A model generated the notes under the pieces. The model had not been told where the DNA came from and did not search any database. It saw only the letters and a program-made list of their open reading frames with translations. Shown here in pieces: positions 33,428 to 45,265 of a stretch of DNA of 64,000 nucleotides; within the stretch, counting starts at the first letter, position 1; each line of letters starts with the position of its first letter. The DNA comes from Megascapheus bottae (Eukaryota; Chordata; Mammalia; Rodentia; Geomyidae). The DNA lies in assembly GCA_024803745.1 (NCBI GenBank), contig JANJXV010000194.1, positions 248,001 through 312,000 on the forward strand, given 5' to 3'. A program made the translations under genes and the position numbers.

Positions 33428-33545
33428 GGAAAAGCTGGAAATGTCACTATGGTTCAAATGGTAGAGCATCAACCTTGAGCAAAAGAGCTCAGGGACAGTA
33501 GCCAGGACCTGAGTTCAAGCCTCATGACTGTAAAAGAAAAAGAAC
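33428..33545 (+). mobile_element. ID-like SINE half
   Basis: 'atgtcactatggttcaaatg', 'gagttcaagcctcatgactg' and an A-rich tail 'aaaagaaaaag'. Confidence 0.65.
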
Positions 33546-34639
33546 CAGGACTATGAGAGGGAACCTGGTACTCTCTTGGTCTAATCAGACACAAGAAGAG
33601 GCCGGGATAGGCTGTGGAAAAACACAGAGAACATATTCCCCCAGCTCATCCTGTCCTGCATGCAGGGACAGCCATGTAACTAGGGCTACGGTGAGATCAT
33701 CTTCACCCTTGTGCTGCCATCTGAATTGTAGGCCTCTGTCCTGGCATGGGGTGTCCTGATGGCTGAGCAGGTGCCCTAACCCTAGATGGAGAGCAACCAC
33801 TGACTGTGGTAGCTAAGGAGAGATCTGTTCCATAGCTATCAGGCCACCCAACATGGGAGCCATGACCACTCCTCACCCAGGTAGAGGCCAATGGTTCTCC
33901 AGGTGCTACTGACATTGCGCCACCCCTAGCCCTGGGTACACGTGACATTCCCTCCACAAGGAGCAGGACTAAGTGAAGGATCAGGAAGCTGCCTATGGGC
34001 TTCAGATGATGGCCAGGCTGGCACTACAGATGGCCTCACTCTGTCACTTCCACCCCACACATCCCACCACCAGCCACCCTCTAGCTTATGAGGAGCCAGA
34101 GGAAGCTCTTGGTGAAGTGCTTGTGACCACAAAACAGTTACTATCACCCGCTCCGGCCTGATCCACCACAGAATAAGAACAGCCAAGCAGGCACACACTG
34201 CAGCAGAGTTGCTCTGCTGCCACCCTGATTTTTTCATGGCCAGGACTTGGCTCTCCTCAGCCTCCCAGCTCAGTAACCAGAACATTGTGCTTTCACAGAG
34301 CCATGGCTTCCAGTCTCCATGGACACAATGACATCAAGGTGATGCCAACTTCCCCATCTCTATATACTTCTAACTATGGGATGGGAGCTGACGTTCTCTT
34401 ATGTGACTCCATGCGCTAACAGGCTCATGCAGATTTCTATCCTTTGCTCATCATGGTGACTCTTTGGTTAACAAGTCACTGCTGGGCTTCCAGTTCACCA
34501 CATATACAACCCATACTCCAACACTTTTCTTAGAAGGACTGATGACTTTTAAATATTCTCTAGTTTTAAATTTCTAGTTCCTTCTCTCTTTCATTTATAT
34601 ATTTCCCTTCCTCACATACTTCCCTTTTTTACCTTCCTT
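33546..34639. other. GC-richer unassigned sequence
   Basis: Continuation of the repeat-poor region. Overlapping short ORFs on both strands (longest 119 codons, 33926-34285, minus) carry no recognisable motif. No gene called. Confidence 0.4.
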
Positions 34640-34860
34640 CTTTCATTCCTGGCCTTGAACTCAAGACCTGGAGCTTTTTCTTAGCTTTTCTTTGCTCAAG
34701 GTAGCACTCTAGCTCTTGAGCCACAGCTCTACTTCAATCTTTGTTCTTGCTCTAAACTGGGAGTATGAGTCTCATGCATTTTTCCCTTTGCTGGGTTGGT
34801 TTTAAACCACAATACTAAGATCGGGATCCTGAATACGCCTCGGATTACAGGTATTATCTA
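34640..34860 (-). mobile_element. B1/ID composite SINE
   Basis: 'tggccttgaactcaagacct', 'ctcttgagccacagctctac' and 'ggattacaggtattat'. The expected 'gtgagccacca' end is displaced to 34911-34921, suggesting a small insertion. Confidence 0.65.
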
Positions 34861-34921
34861 ATCAAAACAAATTCCTGATTTCTTTTTTAGACATAATTAG
34901 TTCTTTCAGGTGAGCCACCAG

Positions 34922-35585
34922 CCACTCATGCAAGAGCATTGCAGGATCCCAGCATTCATCTTGTCTCCAGTCTTATTCCATCCATCTCACAATGGTCATC
35001 TAAAACACCCTGCTGCATGCCTGAAGTCGCAAGGAATGTTCTCAACGCCATGAGAAGCCCCCTTAAGCTCTGCCTCAGACATGCCCAGCCCCCATCCCAC
35101 TTCCACATGAGCATTTGTTTAGGAGAAATTTCCTGAGTACATCATCATCTTTTCCTCACCATTCAAATTTCATCTTTGGAGTCATTTCTCCCAGACAAAG
35201 AGGAACATGATCCATGGTTTGATAGCAGCTCCAGCTTCATAGTCCCAGCCACCAACACCCCCCCCATTACCCTGCCAGACACCTGAATTCAAGAACAATG
35301 TTTTCACTACCCCTGACTCTTATCAAATGTTTTAACTTGTACAGTGCATTAAAATAATTTTACTAAATGGAATAAACACATGGCATCAAGCTTCAGAATC
35401 TTTGCACCTGAACTTTTAGTGAATCACAGACACACCAGCATTTCTGTAGCCAACAGAAATCTTAGCTTTGAGATTTCAGCATCCCTGGTATCCAAGTTTG
35501 GATGTGCTAACACTATGTCTCAATGAGAAAGGTGAGATTTTGGTGGAGAAGGTGAGATTATACATTATGTATCATGCCAGAAGAC
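34922..35585. other. No gene seen
   Basis: Unassigned sequence with a C-run at 35259-35265 and no long ORF. Confidence 0.4.
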
Positions 35586-36470
35586 AGACTATAAGGGATC
35601 TTTTATTATTCCAAGTGAAATTTTGGATTTCCTCTTCTGTTTCTTTAAAGAATGACATTGGGATATTGATGAATATTGCACTGAATTTGTAGATAGTCCT
35701 TATCAAGATTGCCATTTTTACAATATTACTTCTTCCAAACCAGGAGCATAGGTTTTTGCATTTCCTCAGTTCTGCGTTAATTTCCTTCTCCAGGGTTTAT
35801 AGTTCCATCAAAAAGGTGGTTTACTTTCTAAGTTAATTCCTAGGTATTTTATTTTCTTTGATAGCAAAATGAGTTGCTATCCTGATTCTTGCCTCATTCC
35901 TCTCATTTGTTGGCATATAGGAAGGCAGTTGACATTGAGGGTTAATTTTATACCCTGCTACCTTACCAAAGTTTTATATCAGCTCAAGCAGCTTCGGAGT
36001 AGAGTCTATAGGGTTCTTTAAATACAGAATCCTGTCATCTGTAAGGAGAGAAAGTTTCAGTTCCTCTTTCCCTTTTCCTCCTCACTCCAGTTAGAATGGC
36101 CAAGATCCAGAAATCTAATAACGTATGCTGGAGGGGATGTGGCCAGGAGGGATCACTACTACACTGCTGGTGGGATTGCAAACTCGTTCAACCACTATGG
36201 AAAGCACTATGGCAGTATCCCAAAAAGACTAAACATAGAGCTCCTCTGTGATCCAGCAATTTCACTACTTGCCAATCGGCCAGATAGGACATACTAAATT
36301 CACTAGAACAATAACATTTTTCACAGCACTCTTTAATATGGCAAAGGTATGGAACCAATCCAGATGCCCGTCAGTTGATGAGTAGATCCAATATGGTATT
36401 TTTACACAATGGAATTCTGTGCTTCTGTCAGAAAGAATGACATAGACGAATTTGTAAAGAAATAGAAAGA
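35586..36470. mobile_element. Old L1 with internal inversion
   Basis: 35586 to about 36080 is ORF2 reverse-transcriptase sequence on the minus strand, the same region as 2740-3230. From about 36080 to 36470 ORF2 C-terminal sequence is on the plus strand ('agttagaatggcc', 'ggatgtggccaggaggg'). The order, 5' part inverted and then 3' part forward, with the sequence between them missing, is the pattern left by twin priming. The end is lost at 36470 with no 3' UTR or A-tail. Older than the array L1s. Confidence 0.8.
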
Positions 36471-36494
36471 CTGTAAAGTTTAGAAATTAGTTTC

Positions 36495-36558
36495 TGTCTC
36501 CTTCTCTCTCTCCTTCTTTATCTCTGTAAAATTTAGAAGTTCTTGTTTCTCTCTCTTT

Positions 36559-36589
<31 letters not shown>

Positions 36590-36596
36590 CTCTCTG

Positions 36597-36661
<65 letters not shown>

Positions 36662-36664
36662 CTC
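36495..36664. repeat. CT microsatellite
   Basis: Long CT-rich tract with GTCT and TTTCT interruptions, lying between the old L1 and a SINE. Confidence 0.9.
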
Positions 36665-36838
36665 CAATCCTTAGGCTTGAATTCAGGGCCTGAGCTACTT
36701 TTGCTCAAGGTTAGCACTCTACCATTTGAACCACAGTGCTGCTTCTGGCTTGCTCTTTTCACGTAGTATTGAGGAATCTAACCCAGGCCTTCATCCTTGA
36801 TAGGTTAGCACTCTACCACTAAGCCACAGAGTCAGCTT
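36665..36838 (-). mobile_element. ID-like dimer SINE
   Basis: 'ttaggcttgaattcagggcc', 'tttgaaccacagtgctgc' and 'ttagcactctaccactaagc'. It abuts the decayed end of the zinc-finger exon. Confidence 0.75.
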
Positions 36839-36839
36839 T

Positions 36840-39053
36840 TAGAGGTTTCTGACAAAGGTTTTCCTACATGCTATTATTTCTTCTGTGAGTGCTCTTAATG
36901 CTTGCTGACGGTTGACTTTGTTTAGAAGACTTACCCTAATGCTCCCATATACAGAGATTCTATATATAGCTAAATGTTTTTCATTACTCAGAATTTCTCT
37001 ATTGTGTATGTTCTGAAATGTACTGAAGACTGACTTCTGATTAAAAGTCATTGCACATTTGTTCTATTAATTAGTTTTCTTTTCTTCTATGGGAATCAGG
37101 TTTGTGATGAACACAGAAGTATGCCTTCCAGGTCAAACACTTTCCACATTTGTAATATTCATAAGGTTTTTCTCTCCTATGCGCATTTTATACTTAGTCA
37201 TGCGTTCATGATGGATTTTTCATATTCTTATATTCATACGATTTTTATCCTGTGTCTGTGTGATATCATGCAAACTCAACTATGAGTTCTTCAAAAAAAT
37301 TTCCCTTTCATTTTATTCATAGGATTCTATCCTGTGGGTGTTTAGTGATAAATCTTGACTTGTGCCTTCTGGGGAAAAGACTGAACATTTGCTACATTCA
37401 TTAAGTGTTTTATCTTGTGTTGGTTCTGTGACACAAGCTGAGTTTTCTTCCACAGACTAAAAAGTCTTTCCTATTTATTACATTGCTAAGGATTCTAATA
37501 TGTGTGAACTCTCTTACGCTTCCTGAAGTGTGAATACTGCACGAAAGACTTTCAACTTTGGTTATATTCCTAAGGTTTCTAATATGTGTGAATTCTGTTA
37601 TGCCTCCTGTAATGTGACTTCCATCTGAAGGTCTTACCACATTTGATGCACTCGTACAGTTTCTCTCCTGTGTGTGTTCTCTGATGCAATTTGAGGGAAG
37701 ACTTCCATTTGAAAGACATTCCACATCGGTTACATTCATAAGGTTTTTCTCCTGTTTGAATTGTCTTATGCATGTTGAGGTTTGGCTTCTGTGTGAAGGA
37801 CTTTCCACATATGTTACACACATAAGGTGTTTCTCCTGAGTATATTCTCTGATGAACATGGAGTTTTACCTTCCATTTGAAAGACTTTCCGCATTCACTA
37901 CATGCATAAGTTTTCTCTCCTGTGTGTGTTCTATTATGCCCATCAAGATATGACTTCCACTATAAGGTCTTTCCACATTTGTTGCACACATCAGGTTTCT
38001 CTCCTGTGTGTGTTCTTTGATGCAATTTGAGGGAAGATTTCTGTCTGAAAGACTTTACACATTGGTTACATTCATAAGGTTTCACTCCTGTGTGTATTCT
38101 CTGATGAACACGAAGTTTTCCCTTCCCTTGGAAAGACTTTCCACATTCATTACACTTATAAGATTTCTCTCCTGTGTGTGTTATTTGATGAACTCGAAGG
38201 TGTATCTTCTGGGTGAAAGACTTTTCACATTTGTTACATTCATAAGGTTTCTCTTCTGTGTGTCTTCTCTGGTGCAAAGTGAGGTATGATTTCAGTCTAA
38301 AAGTCTTCCCACATTTATCCCATTAAAGATTTCTCTTCTGTGTGAGATCTCTGATGTGTGCTGAGAGCTGAATTCTGGGCAGAAATTTTATTACGTTCCT
38401 CATATTCATAAGGTGTGTCTTCTCTTGGAGATCGAGGTTGGAGCGTCAGGTCTGACTTCTCAGAAAGTAATTTTCACATTTGATGTATGCCTCACATATC
38501 TCAGGATATTTGCTCTGAGGTATTGTAAGGCATATTTCATTACTGAAAGATTTCTCACATTCACTACATGTATGAGGATTCTCTCCTGTGTACATTTTCG
38601 GATGTGTAGTGATGGTCGGTGTTAAGTACAATATTTTTCATCACACAGTACATTTAGCAGTTTTCCTCCCTCCCTGAAGAATTTCTTGGGCAGGGAGAAC
38701 AGAATTATGATACTGCAGATCTTTTGGACTGTAACAATCATGAATAAAATGCTCTGAATATCCGATGGATTTTTTATGAACAGGAGACATACGAGATCTA
38801 TATGCAGCATGCATCTCATCAGGCTTAGGAGACAGAAGCATGTTCTGACACTTAATGAACTCCTCAGTCCTCACCTGTAAGTTGTTACCGTTATTACTAA
38901 TCAGCTCTGGATTATGTGTAGAGCTCAAATTTAAAGTTGTTGCAAATCTCACGTTTTCCTCCACTTCGATACTACTTGCAACTGCTACTTCACAAAGACA
39001 TTCATGTGGACTTTCCTGGCAGGTCTTGAACACATTTTCCATTACCTGGACAT
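36840..39053 (-). pseudogene. Spacer and zinc-finger exon of KRAB-ZNF
   Basis: Acceptor 'catttta/g' precedes 39053, and the split codon G|AT continues the KRAB-b frame. The spacer stays open for 136 codons to TGA TGA at 38638-38643. In the same frame there are further stops at 38446 and near 38323, with a local frameshift. Then come eight to nine consecutive finger modules at about 37579-38330, for example '[18 protein letters not shown]' with linker 'HTGEKPYEC'. TAG at 37960-37962 interrupts one finger ('CNKCGKTL'). The first module has lost a Cys (Trp instead), and one module ends in Gln instead of the last His. From 37579 to 36840 finger sequence is still traceable but full of stops. Confidence 0.88.
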
Positions 39054-39469
39054 CTAAAATGAGTCATAGAAAAAAAGACACAAACATACATGGGATACAA
39101 ATATTCCTTACTTTAAAGGTAATGACTTTACTTTCCCATCCTAAGTGTTAGATATTTTAAAATATAAAAGTGGAAATTGATTTGTGAGAAATATATGCTT
39201 TTCTCCCTAACATATTAAGAAAATGATATTTTACAATGACCAATAATGTTTTTCTGTGTTTTAGTTCTCTTTTTATATCACAGGAAATATTTATTGAAAT
39301 TACCCATCTATGTATTGCTACAGTTTTAAGCTGAGTACTACCTATACTATACCTGCAGCTGTTTTTTTTCAAATACTGTTTTGTTTATACATTGAGGAAT
39401 AGCTGCCTTTCTTTTATTTTTGAGAAATAATCTAATATTGTGCTGTTTTGCATCTTTTTAAAACTTTCT

Positions 39470-39645
39470 TTTCTTTTTTTTTGTAGTTCATAGGCCTCGG
39501 CCCTGTCCCTGAACACTTCAGCAGAAGACTATAACCCCTATCCTTGAGCTACAGCCCCACTTCCTCTTTTCTAGAGTTAACTACAGATAAGAGTCTCAGG
39601 TCCTGAGTAGCAGATAGGATTACCTTACCCAGTTTCAATGCTGTT
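39470..39645 (-). mobile_element. B1/ID composite SINE in intron
   Basis: 'cataggcctcggccctgtcc', 'ccttgagctacagccccac' and 'gagtagcagataggattac'. Lies in the 2050-bp intron of the KRAB-ZNF locus. Confidence 0.6.
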
Positions 39646-39969
39646 TGCTTATTAACCATTAAGTGAGGAACACGAATTTTTTCTAGATTCAGCGGCCACA
39701 AGTTTGGTTTATATGTCTGTTTGCCTTTGATCCAAGCAAGAACGATTCTTGAGAGTAAGGACTTATACCTATATCCGTTCAGTTACAACTTCTCACTAAA
39801 GTCTCAATTTAGCTATTTGTGGGAATTTTGAAATTTGTTTCTTTCCATTTGAAGTCTTATAAAAATTCCTTTTCTAACACTCCTGTCCGTCAGAACCATG
39901 GAAGACCAGAAAATCCCCAGCTCATTGTCTAGTTAATTTTCTTATGTTGATTGAAACTTTGTTATTTTT

Positions 39970-40148
39970 TTCCCTTCAATTCCTGGGTTTGAACTTAGGG
40001 CCTAACCACTGTCCTTGGGTTTTCTCAAGACTAGAACCCTACCAATGAAGTCATTACTTCTGGCTTTTTCTATGTATGTGGTAATAAGGAATCAAACCTG
40101 TGTCTTTGTGCATGCTAGGCAAACACTCTACCACTAGGCTCAATTTCT
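39970..40148 (-). mobile_element. ID-like dimer SINE in intron
   Basis: 'cctgggtttgaacttagggc' to 'atgctaggcaaacactctac'. Same intron. Confidence 0.75.
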
Positions 40149-40285
40149 GGTGGAAAGGTCTGGTTCTGAATACCAGTCTCTTCCTACCAGCAAAAAGATA
40201 TTATCCTTATCAGAGAATAATGCCCTGACTTATTCCTTGTTTGCTCAATCATTTATAGTCTTAGTTTTAAAGAAATGAAATATCA

Positions 40286-40306
40286 TTGTTTCTTTCTTTC
40301 TTTCCT

Positions 40307-40344
<38 letters not shown>

Positions 40345-40392
40345 TTTCTTCCTTTCTTCCTTTCCTTCCTTCCCTCTTTCTTCCCTCTTTCT

Positions 40393-40450
<58 letters not shown>

Positions 40451-40459
40451 TTTCTTTCT
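40286..40459. repeat. TTTC microsatellite
   Basis: About 175 bp of TTTC/TTCC repeats. Its translations give artificial Phe/Leu/Ser or Lys/Glu/Arg ORFs on both strands. Confidence 0.95.
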
Positions 40460-40691
40460 TGTTTTGCGGTCATGGGACTTGAATTCTAGACCTGGCTGTT
40501 CTTCCTGAGCTCTTCAGCTCAAGGCTACTGCCCTATGTCTTTAGACTCAACCCCACTTCTCATTTTCTATTGGTTCATTGGAGAGAAGAGTCTAAGGTGT
40601 TTTTGTGATAGGTCAGTCTTTGAACCTTGATCCTCAGATCTCAGGCTCCTAAGTAGCTAGGATTACAGGCATGAGCCACGGGCTCATGGCT
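40460..40691 (-). mobile_element. B1/ID composite SINE in intron
   Basis: 'tcatgggacttgaattctag', 'ctcttcagctcaaggctac' and 'ggattacaggcatgagccac'. The TTTC tract sits at its 3' tail side, as if it had grown from the SINE A-tail. Confidence 0.8.
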
Positions 40692-40791
40692 TTCTCATTT
40701 TATTTTGTTTCACAGTGATTTCTACAGAGAAATCTAACTTTAACTCTACTTCCACATAGAATTCATTATATCACCCTATGATTCTTGGTGC

Positions 40792-40965
40792 CGGGGGTTT
40801 GGGCTAGCATGCACAAAGACCTGGTTCAGTTCCTTGGTACTACATACAAAGAAAAAGCCAGAAGTGGTGCTATGACTCAAGAAGTAGAGAGCTAGCCTTG
40901 AGAAAACCCAAGGACCATGCTCAGGCCCTGAGACCAAGCATAGGATTGGGAAAAGAAAATGATTC
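40792..40965 (+). mobile_element. ID-like dimer SINE in intron
   Basis: 'tttgggctagcatgcacaaa', 'ggttcagttccttggtac' and 'gaagtggtgctatgactcaa', ending 'ggattgggaaaag'. Confidence 0.7.
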
Positions 40966-41103
40966 TTGATTCATTCACAAAGAATTCCATAGGTTCCACA
41001 CAGGATTTAGGGTAACTAAGAATATTATTGCTCAGTACATCACAACATGAACTTACCAATGGGGCTCAGGCTCCAACATCAATATGAAGATGCATTCACT
41101 CAC

Positions 41104-41193
41104 CTGTGATATTCTTGTCAGAGGAATTTCCTATCCAGAGTTCTGCACAGTGCTCTAGCTTGTCAATTAATACAGGTTTGGGAACACAGGGCC
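41104..41193 (-). CDS. KRAB-b box exon
   Basis: 90 nt between acceptor 'taatttacag' and donor 'gtgagt'. It opens in phase 1 and closes in phase 1, fitting both neighbours. It encodes 'PCVPKPVLIDKLEHCAELWI' and then about nine more residues; the 'KPVLI.KLE...ELWI' core is typical of KRAB-B/b boxes, which strengthen repression by KRAB-A. The exon itself is intact, but it belongs to a gene whose finger exon is broken. Confidence 0.85.
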
Positions 41194-41371
41194 CTGTAAA
41201 TTAGAAACAGTAGAGAATTATTGCTTATGCTGTGTCATCATTGCTTTAAGTTCGCAGACATCCTACTCACAAGTTATCTATTAAATCTTTTTTCTCATTT
41301 CTCACTGGCTCCATGGTTGACTTTTCCCCAGCTCTGGATTCATTTTGTATGGCATAAACTTAGCTGTCTTG

Positions 41372-41480
41372 CTCAAGGCTAGAAAAATACCAGTTTGAGT
41401 CCCAGCTCCACTTACATGCATAGGTCTTCATGCATGCTAGGCAAGCACTCAAGCACAAAGTCAAACTCTTGACACTCCAC
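41372..41480 (-). mobile_element. ID-like SINE fragment
   Basis: 'ttgctcaaggctagaaaaat' and 'catgctaggcaagcactc'. Lies between the KRAB-A and KRAB-b exons. Confidence 0.6.
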
Positions 41481-41494
41481 TAACATTTTTGAGG

Positions 41495-41615
41495 GGTTAC
41501 TTGGAGTTATGGAGTTTCATGGCAATTTTTATGCCATTGCTGGCTTCAAATTAGAATTCTTAGATTTCTTCCTCCTGAATATTTTAAGATTACAGGCATG
41601 AAACATTGCACCTAG
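41495..41615 (-). mobile_element. 7SL/B1-like SINE fragment
   Basis: 'gctggcttcaaattagaatt', 'cctcctgaatattttaag' and 'attacaggcatgaaac'. Confidence 0.6.
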
Positions 41616-41870
41616 TGCCAGGTTTCCATTATAAACTCACTGTTTAGTGATTTGTAGATCCTATTTCCAATAATGATATATATTCTATTCTGGATGGTTT
41701 ATCCACTTACAATTACTGTGTAAGTTTGGAATGTCGTCTCCATTAGAGGAAACATAATTTAGAACTGTTGTCAAAGTATCCTGAAGTTATCCTGAAGAAT
41801 GAGTGCAAAATTACCTTAGGTTTTCTTTAGAAATTAATGATACTTCTCAGGGCCTGGAATCTTTCATTTA

Positions 41871-42110
<240 letters not shown>

Positions 42111-42204
42111 TTAGCACTGAGTTATAAACACACCATGTCTGGAATTTTATTCATTTTTTGTTGGAATTGTATTCCTTTACTTAAATGTTTAGACTTACAT
42201 GAAA

Positions 42205-42275
42205 TATTGACCTGAAAAGCTTAGGGATGGTGCCTAGGCCCAGAGTTCAAGTCCAAAGTCCCACAAGAAAATAAA
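42205..42275 (+). mobile_element. ID-like SINE half (3' end)
   Basis: 'tggtgcctaggcccagagtt' and 'caagtccaaagtccc' with an A-rich tail. Confidence 0.55.
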
Positions 42276-42279
42276 AAGG

Positions 42280-42475
42280 CAAGCCAGGTGTTGGTGGTTC
42301 ACGCCTGTCATCCTAGCTACTCAGGAGACTGAGATCTGAGGACCATGGTTCAAAGCCAGCCTGGCACAAAATTCCATGAGACTCCTTTCCAATTACCCAC
42401 CATAAAATGTTTAATGGCTTGTGGCATATCATGGTAGAGCAATTGTGGTATCGACAAAAATAAGTCGGGGGAGTA
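42280..42475 (+). mobile_element. B1/ID composite SINE
   Basis: 'gccaggtgttggtggttcac', 'cctagctactcaggagactg' and 'ggttcaaagccagcctggc'. The ID part is shortened. Confidence 0.75.
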
Positions 42476-42654
42476 GATTTAGGTTATAAATGGAATTATT
42501 CCATTGAAAAGGAACTACATTATATGATGACATATGCTGGTACTGTGAGAATATTGCAAAATCTTAGGGTATCAGGTAATAATATTGTGAAGTACACCCA
42601 GAATGTGAATGTTCTATGTCTGGCATAATAAGCACTTGGGGAAGAAAGTTTTTT

Positions 42655-42905
42655 TTTTCTTTTTTTTGGCTGGGGGATTTGTAAGGCTTGAACTCTGGGC
42701 CTGGGCACTGTTCCTGAGCTCTTCAACTCAAGGCTATCACCCTACCTATGAAGCCACAGTGCCATTTCCCATATTCTAGTGGTTAACTGTAGATGAGCTT
42801 CTCATAGACTTTCTAATGCCCAGGCTGGCTTTGAACCAAATCTTTAGATATCAGCCTGATATCTGAGTAGCTAGGATTACAGGTAGAAGTCACTGCACCT
42901 GGCAA
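42655..42905 (-). mobile_element. B1/ID composite SINE
   Basis: 'aaggcttgaactctgggcct', 'gaagccacagtgccatttcc' and 'gagtagctaggattacaggt'. Nearly full length. Confidence 0.8.
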
Positions 42906-43877
42906 GAAATTTATTTCTTGCTGTTTTATACTACAAATTTACTGTATGTTTTACTTTTTCAAAAAGACTGAGGATGACCTTTGTTCTGTATATAATAGGA
43001 AGAGGGGTAGGGAGCTGTGAGCAGAAGAACTGAGGGGCAATACTCAGGGTAGGACAATAGCCTTAAACTAAGGAGCTCACGGCCCAAGGTCCAAGCCCCA
43101 TGACTTTCCCCACTACCCCACAAAAAAAGGGAAAAAAATTGGAGATTGGAGAGGATTTTCTAAAAAGAATATATAGAAATAGTAGTTCAAAATGTAGAAA
43201 GAAGTTCAATATTAACAGTCATGAGAAAAATTAAAATTACAATGAAATCTTTACTTTAAATATGTTAATATAAATATAGTTTTAAACAAAAAGATCCACA
43301 TACACACACACAAACACACACACACGCATACAAAAAAACAACTTTCAAAGTCTAACTATTACTGGGAAGGTAGTGAGAAGAAGTAGAACTTTGGAATAGT
43401 TCTGCAAGGAATATAAAACAATCAAAAATTGCGTGGAGAGTGCTAAAAAAGTACTAAATATAGAATTACATAGAAATATGGTCCAACACTTCTATTTCTA
43501 GATTTGTACCTAATGGAAGAGAAAGCAGAGACTAGAACAAATATGTGGAGAATCCATTCACAACTATTAATAATAATCCAAAGATAGAAATATGCAAAAC
43601 AATGCATTGAAAAGGAAGAACATTTTACTATATTTTACAGATGAATCTTGATTACAGTAAACTAAAAATACAGCAGTCATAAAGGAAGAGCTAGGGTATG
43701 TTTTCCCTTCCAGAGCTTCGAAGGATCAACAAACCCTTAGAGCCAAAAAGCACGATGGTTCCAGAGAATGGAGTAGAGAGGAACAGGAGCTGAATGTTTA
43801 ATGATTATACATGGAAGATGAAAATTGCTCTGGATGGGTAGAATGAAGAGAGAACTGTACCCTAAACAATGGTTATG
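42906..43877. other. No gene seen
   Basis: AT-rich. Contains an ID-like half at 43040-43130 ('aggtccaagccccatgac') and a CA repeat at 43301-43326. If the first exon of the KRAB-ZNF locus survives it should lie in this direction, but I could not identify it. Confidence 0.45.
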
Positions 43878-43985
43878 TAGCCACACAGGATGGGACACAC
43901 CTATACTCCCTGATCTTGGGAAACTCAAGAAGGTTTTCTAGCCAACCTGGATGCATGGAAAGATCTATCATAAAAACTAATGTGG
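43878..43985 (+). mobile_element. 7SL/B1-like SINE fragment
   Basis: 'gatgggacacacctatactc', 'tgatcttgggaaactcaaga' and 'ctagccaacctggatg'. Confidence 0.6.
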
Positions 43986-43987
43986 AG

Positions 43988-44168
43988 GGGCTGGGAGTTT
44001 GGCATAGTTGTAGAGTGCTTGTATGAAGACGAAGGTTCAATTCCGTAGTACCACAAACACAGAAAAAACCAGAAGTAGTTCTGTGGCTCAAGTAGAAGAT
44101 CACTAGGCTTGAGGAAAGCTGAAGGACAGTGCTCAGACCGAGTTCCAGCAAAAGGGCTTGTTTAAAAA
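43988..44168 (+). mobile_element. ID-like dimer SINE
   Basis: 'gggctgggagtttggcatag', 'ggttcaattccgtagtacca' and 'gttctgtggctcaagtagaa'. Confidence 0.75.
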
Positions 44169-44179
44169 AAAAACAGAAA

Positions 44180-44420
44180 GCTGAGCATGATGGGGTGGTG
44201 GCTCACTTCTATAATCCTAGCTACTCAGGAGGCTGAGATCTGAGGATCAAGGTATAAAGCCATCCTGGCACAAAAAGACCTGAGACTCTTATCTCCAATA
44301 TACTTTTAGAAAATGGGAAGTGAGGCTTGGCTCCAGGGTAAGGTGGTAGCCTGGAGATGAAGAGCTCAGGGATAGTGCCCAGGCTGAGTTCAAGATCTAT
44401 GACCCACCAAAAAAAAAAAC
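44180..44420 (+). mobile_element. B1/ID composite SINE
   Basis: Well-preserved full composite: 'tggtggctcacttctataat', 'ctcaggaggctgagatctga', 'gactcttatctccaatatac', 'gctgagttcaagatctatga' and an A-tail. Confidence 0.85.
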
Positions 44421-44868
44421 AAGAAAAAATAATATGGAAAAATTTGGATTCTGTGAATTTTATCAGGCATATAAATGTGTTTTTTTTGCTGTTGAAGTAA
44501 ATTGTTTGGAAATATTTTAAAAGTTTTTACCTAGAAATGTACACTACAAATGGAATTAACAACAAACACAAAATATGCAAAAGATACAAATTATCACAAT
44601 ATGGGTATCCTGCTTCTGTATCTTTTCACTGACTCCTGTTCAAATGAGTCACATATTCTGAATCATTTCTCCCAGTCGATATATGCCACACACGTTAGCT
44701 TGTACTAAACTTTTTGGAAAATCAAAAGCAATTACTAAGCAAATGTGTGTTAGCTTTTGTCAACAGTGATATTTCAAATATAAACCCCTACTCATTGCAT
44801 TATTGAATATCAATGCCGGAATCTAACTTAAACTGGCAGAATCTTCAATCTTTTGAGAATCTTCAAAA
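44421..44868. other. No gene seen; left flank of array B
   Basis: AT-rich non-repeat sequence ending 'gagaatcttcaaaagg', where L1 ORF2 sequence starts abruptly. This is the left breakpoint of array B. Confidence 0.5.
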
Positions 44869-45217
44869 GGGTGTGTAAATATTTAGGATCGTTATGTCTT
44901 CCTGGAGGAAAGATCCCGTTAGTGGTATATAGTAACCTTCTTTGTCTTTTCTTACTAATTTTAGTTTGAAGTCTATTTTATCTGATATGAGGATGGCAAA
45001 TCCAGCCTGTTTATGGGGGCAGTTAGCTTGATAGAGTTTATTCCAACCACTCACTTTCAAAAGATGATTGTTTTTGGGTAAGATGTGTCTCTTGAAGTCA
45101 GCAGAACGATGGCTCTTGCTTTTTGATCCAACTAGACAACCTATGCCGTTTAATTGGAGAGTTAAGTCCATTGATATTGAGAGTTAGGATTGAGAGATAT
45201 TTATTAGTTCCTACCAT
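44869..45217 (-). pseudogene. L1-1' ORF2 N-terminal fragment
   Basis: Only the first part of the endonuclease remains ('NINGL', then TGA in place of Cys at 45098-45100 before 'LQETH'), cut at the array boundary. No catalytic core survives. Confidence 0.9.
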
Positions 45218-45265
45218 TTTTAAAAGCTTTTAGTAGGGCCTGTGTCTTGACAGTTCTTGTGGTCC

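Noticed and set aside
33926..34285. 119-codon minus-strand ORF
   Set aside because: No motif, overlapped by equal-sized ORFs on the other strand in GC-richer DNA; chance ORF is likely.
31641..35585. Endogenous retrovirus or LTR element
   Set aside because: No LTR pair, primer-binding site or retroviral protein motif recognised by inspection.
39157..39372. Additional exon between KRAB-b and finger exons
   Set aside because: AT-rich intron sequence; the phases of KRAB-b and the last exon already fit each other directly.
40267..40508. Long Lys/Glu/Arg and Phe/Leu/Ser ORFs
   Set aside because: Direct translations of the TTTC microsatellite.
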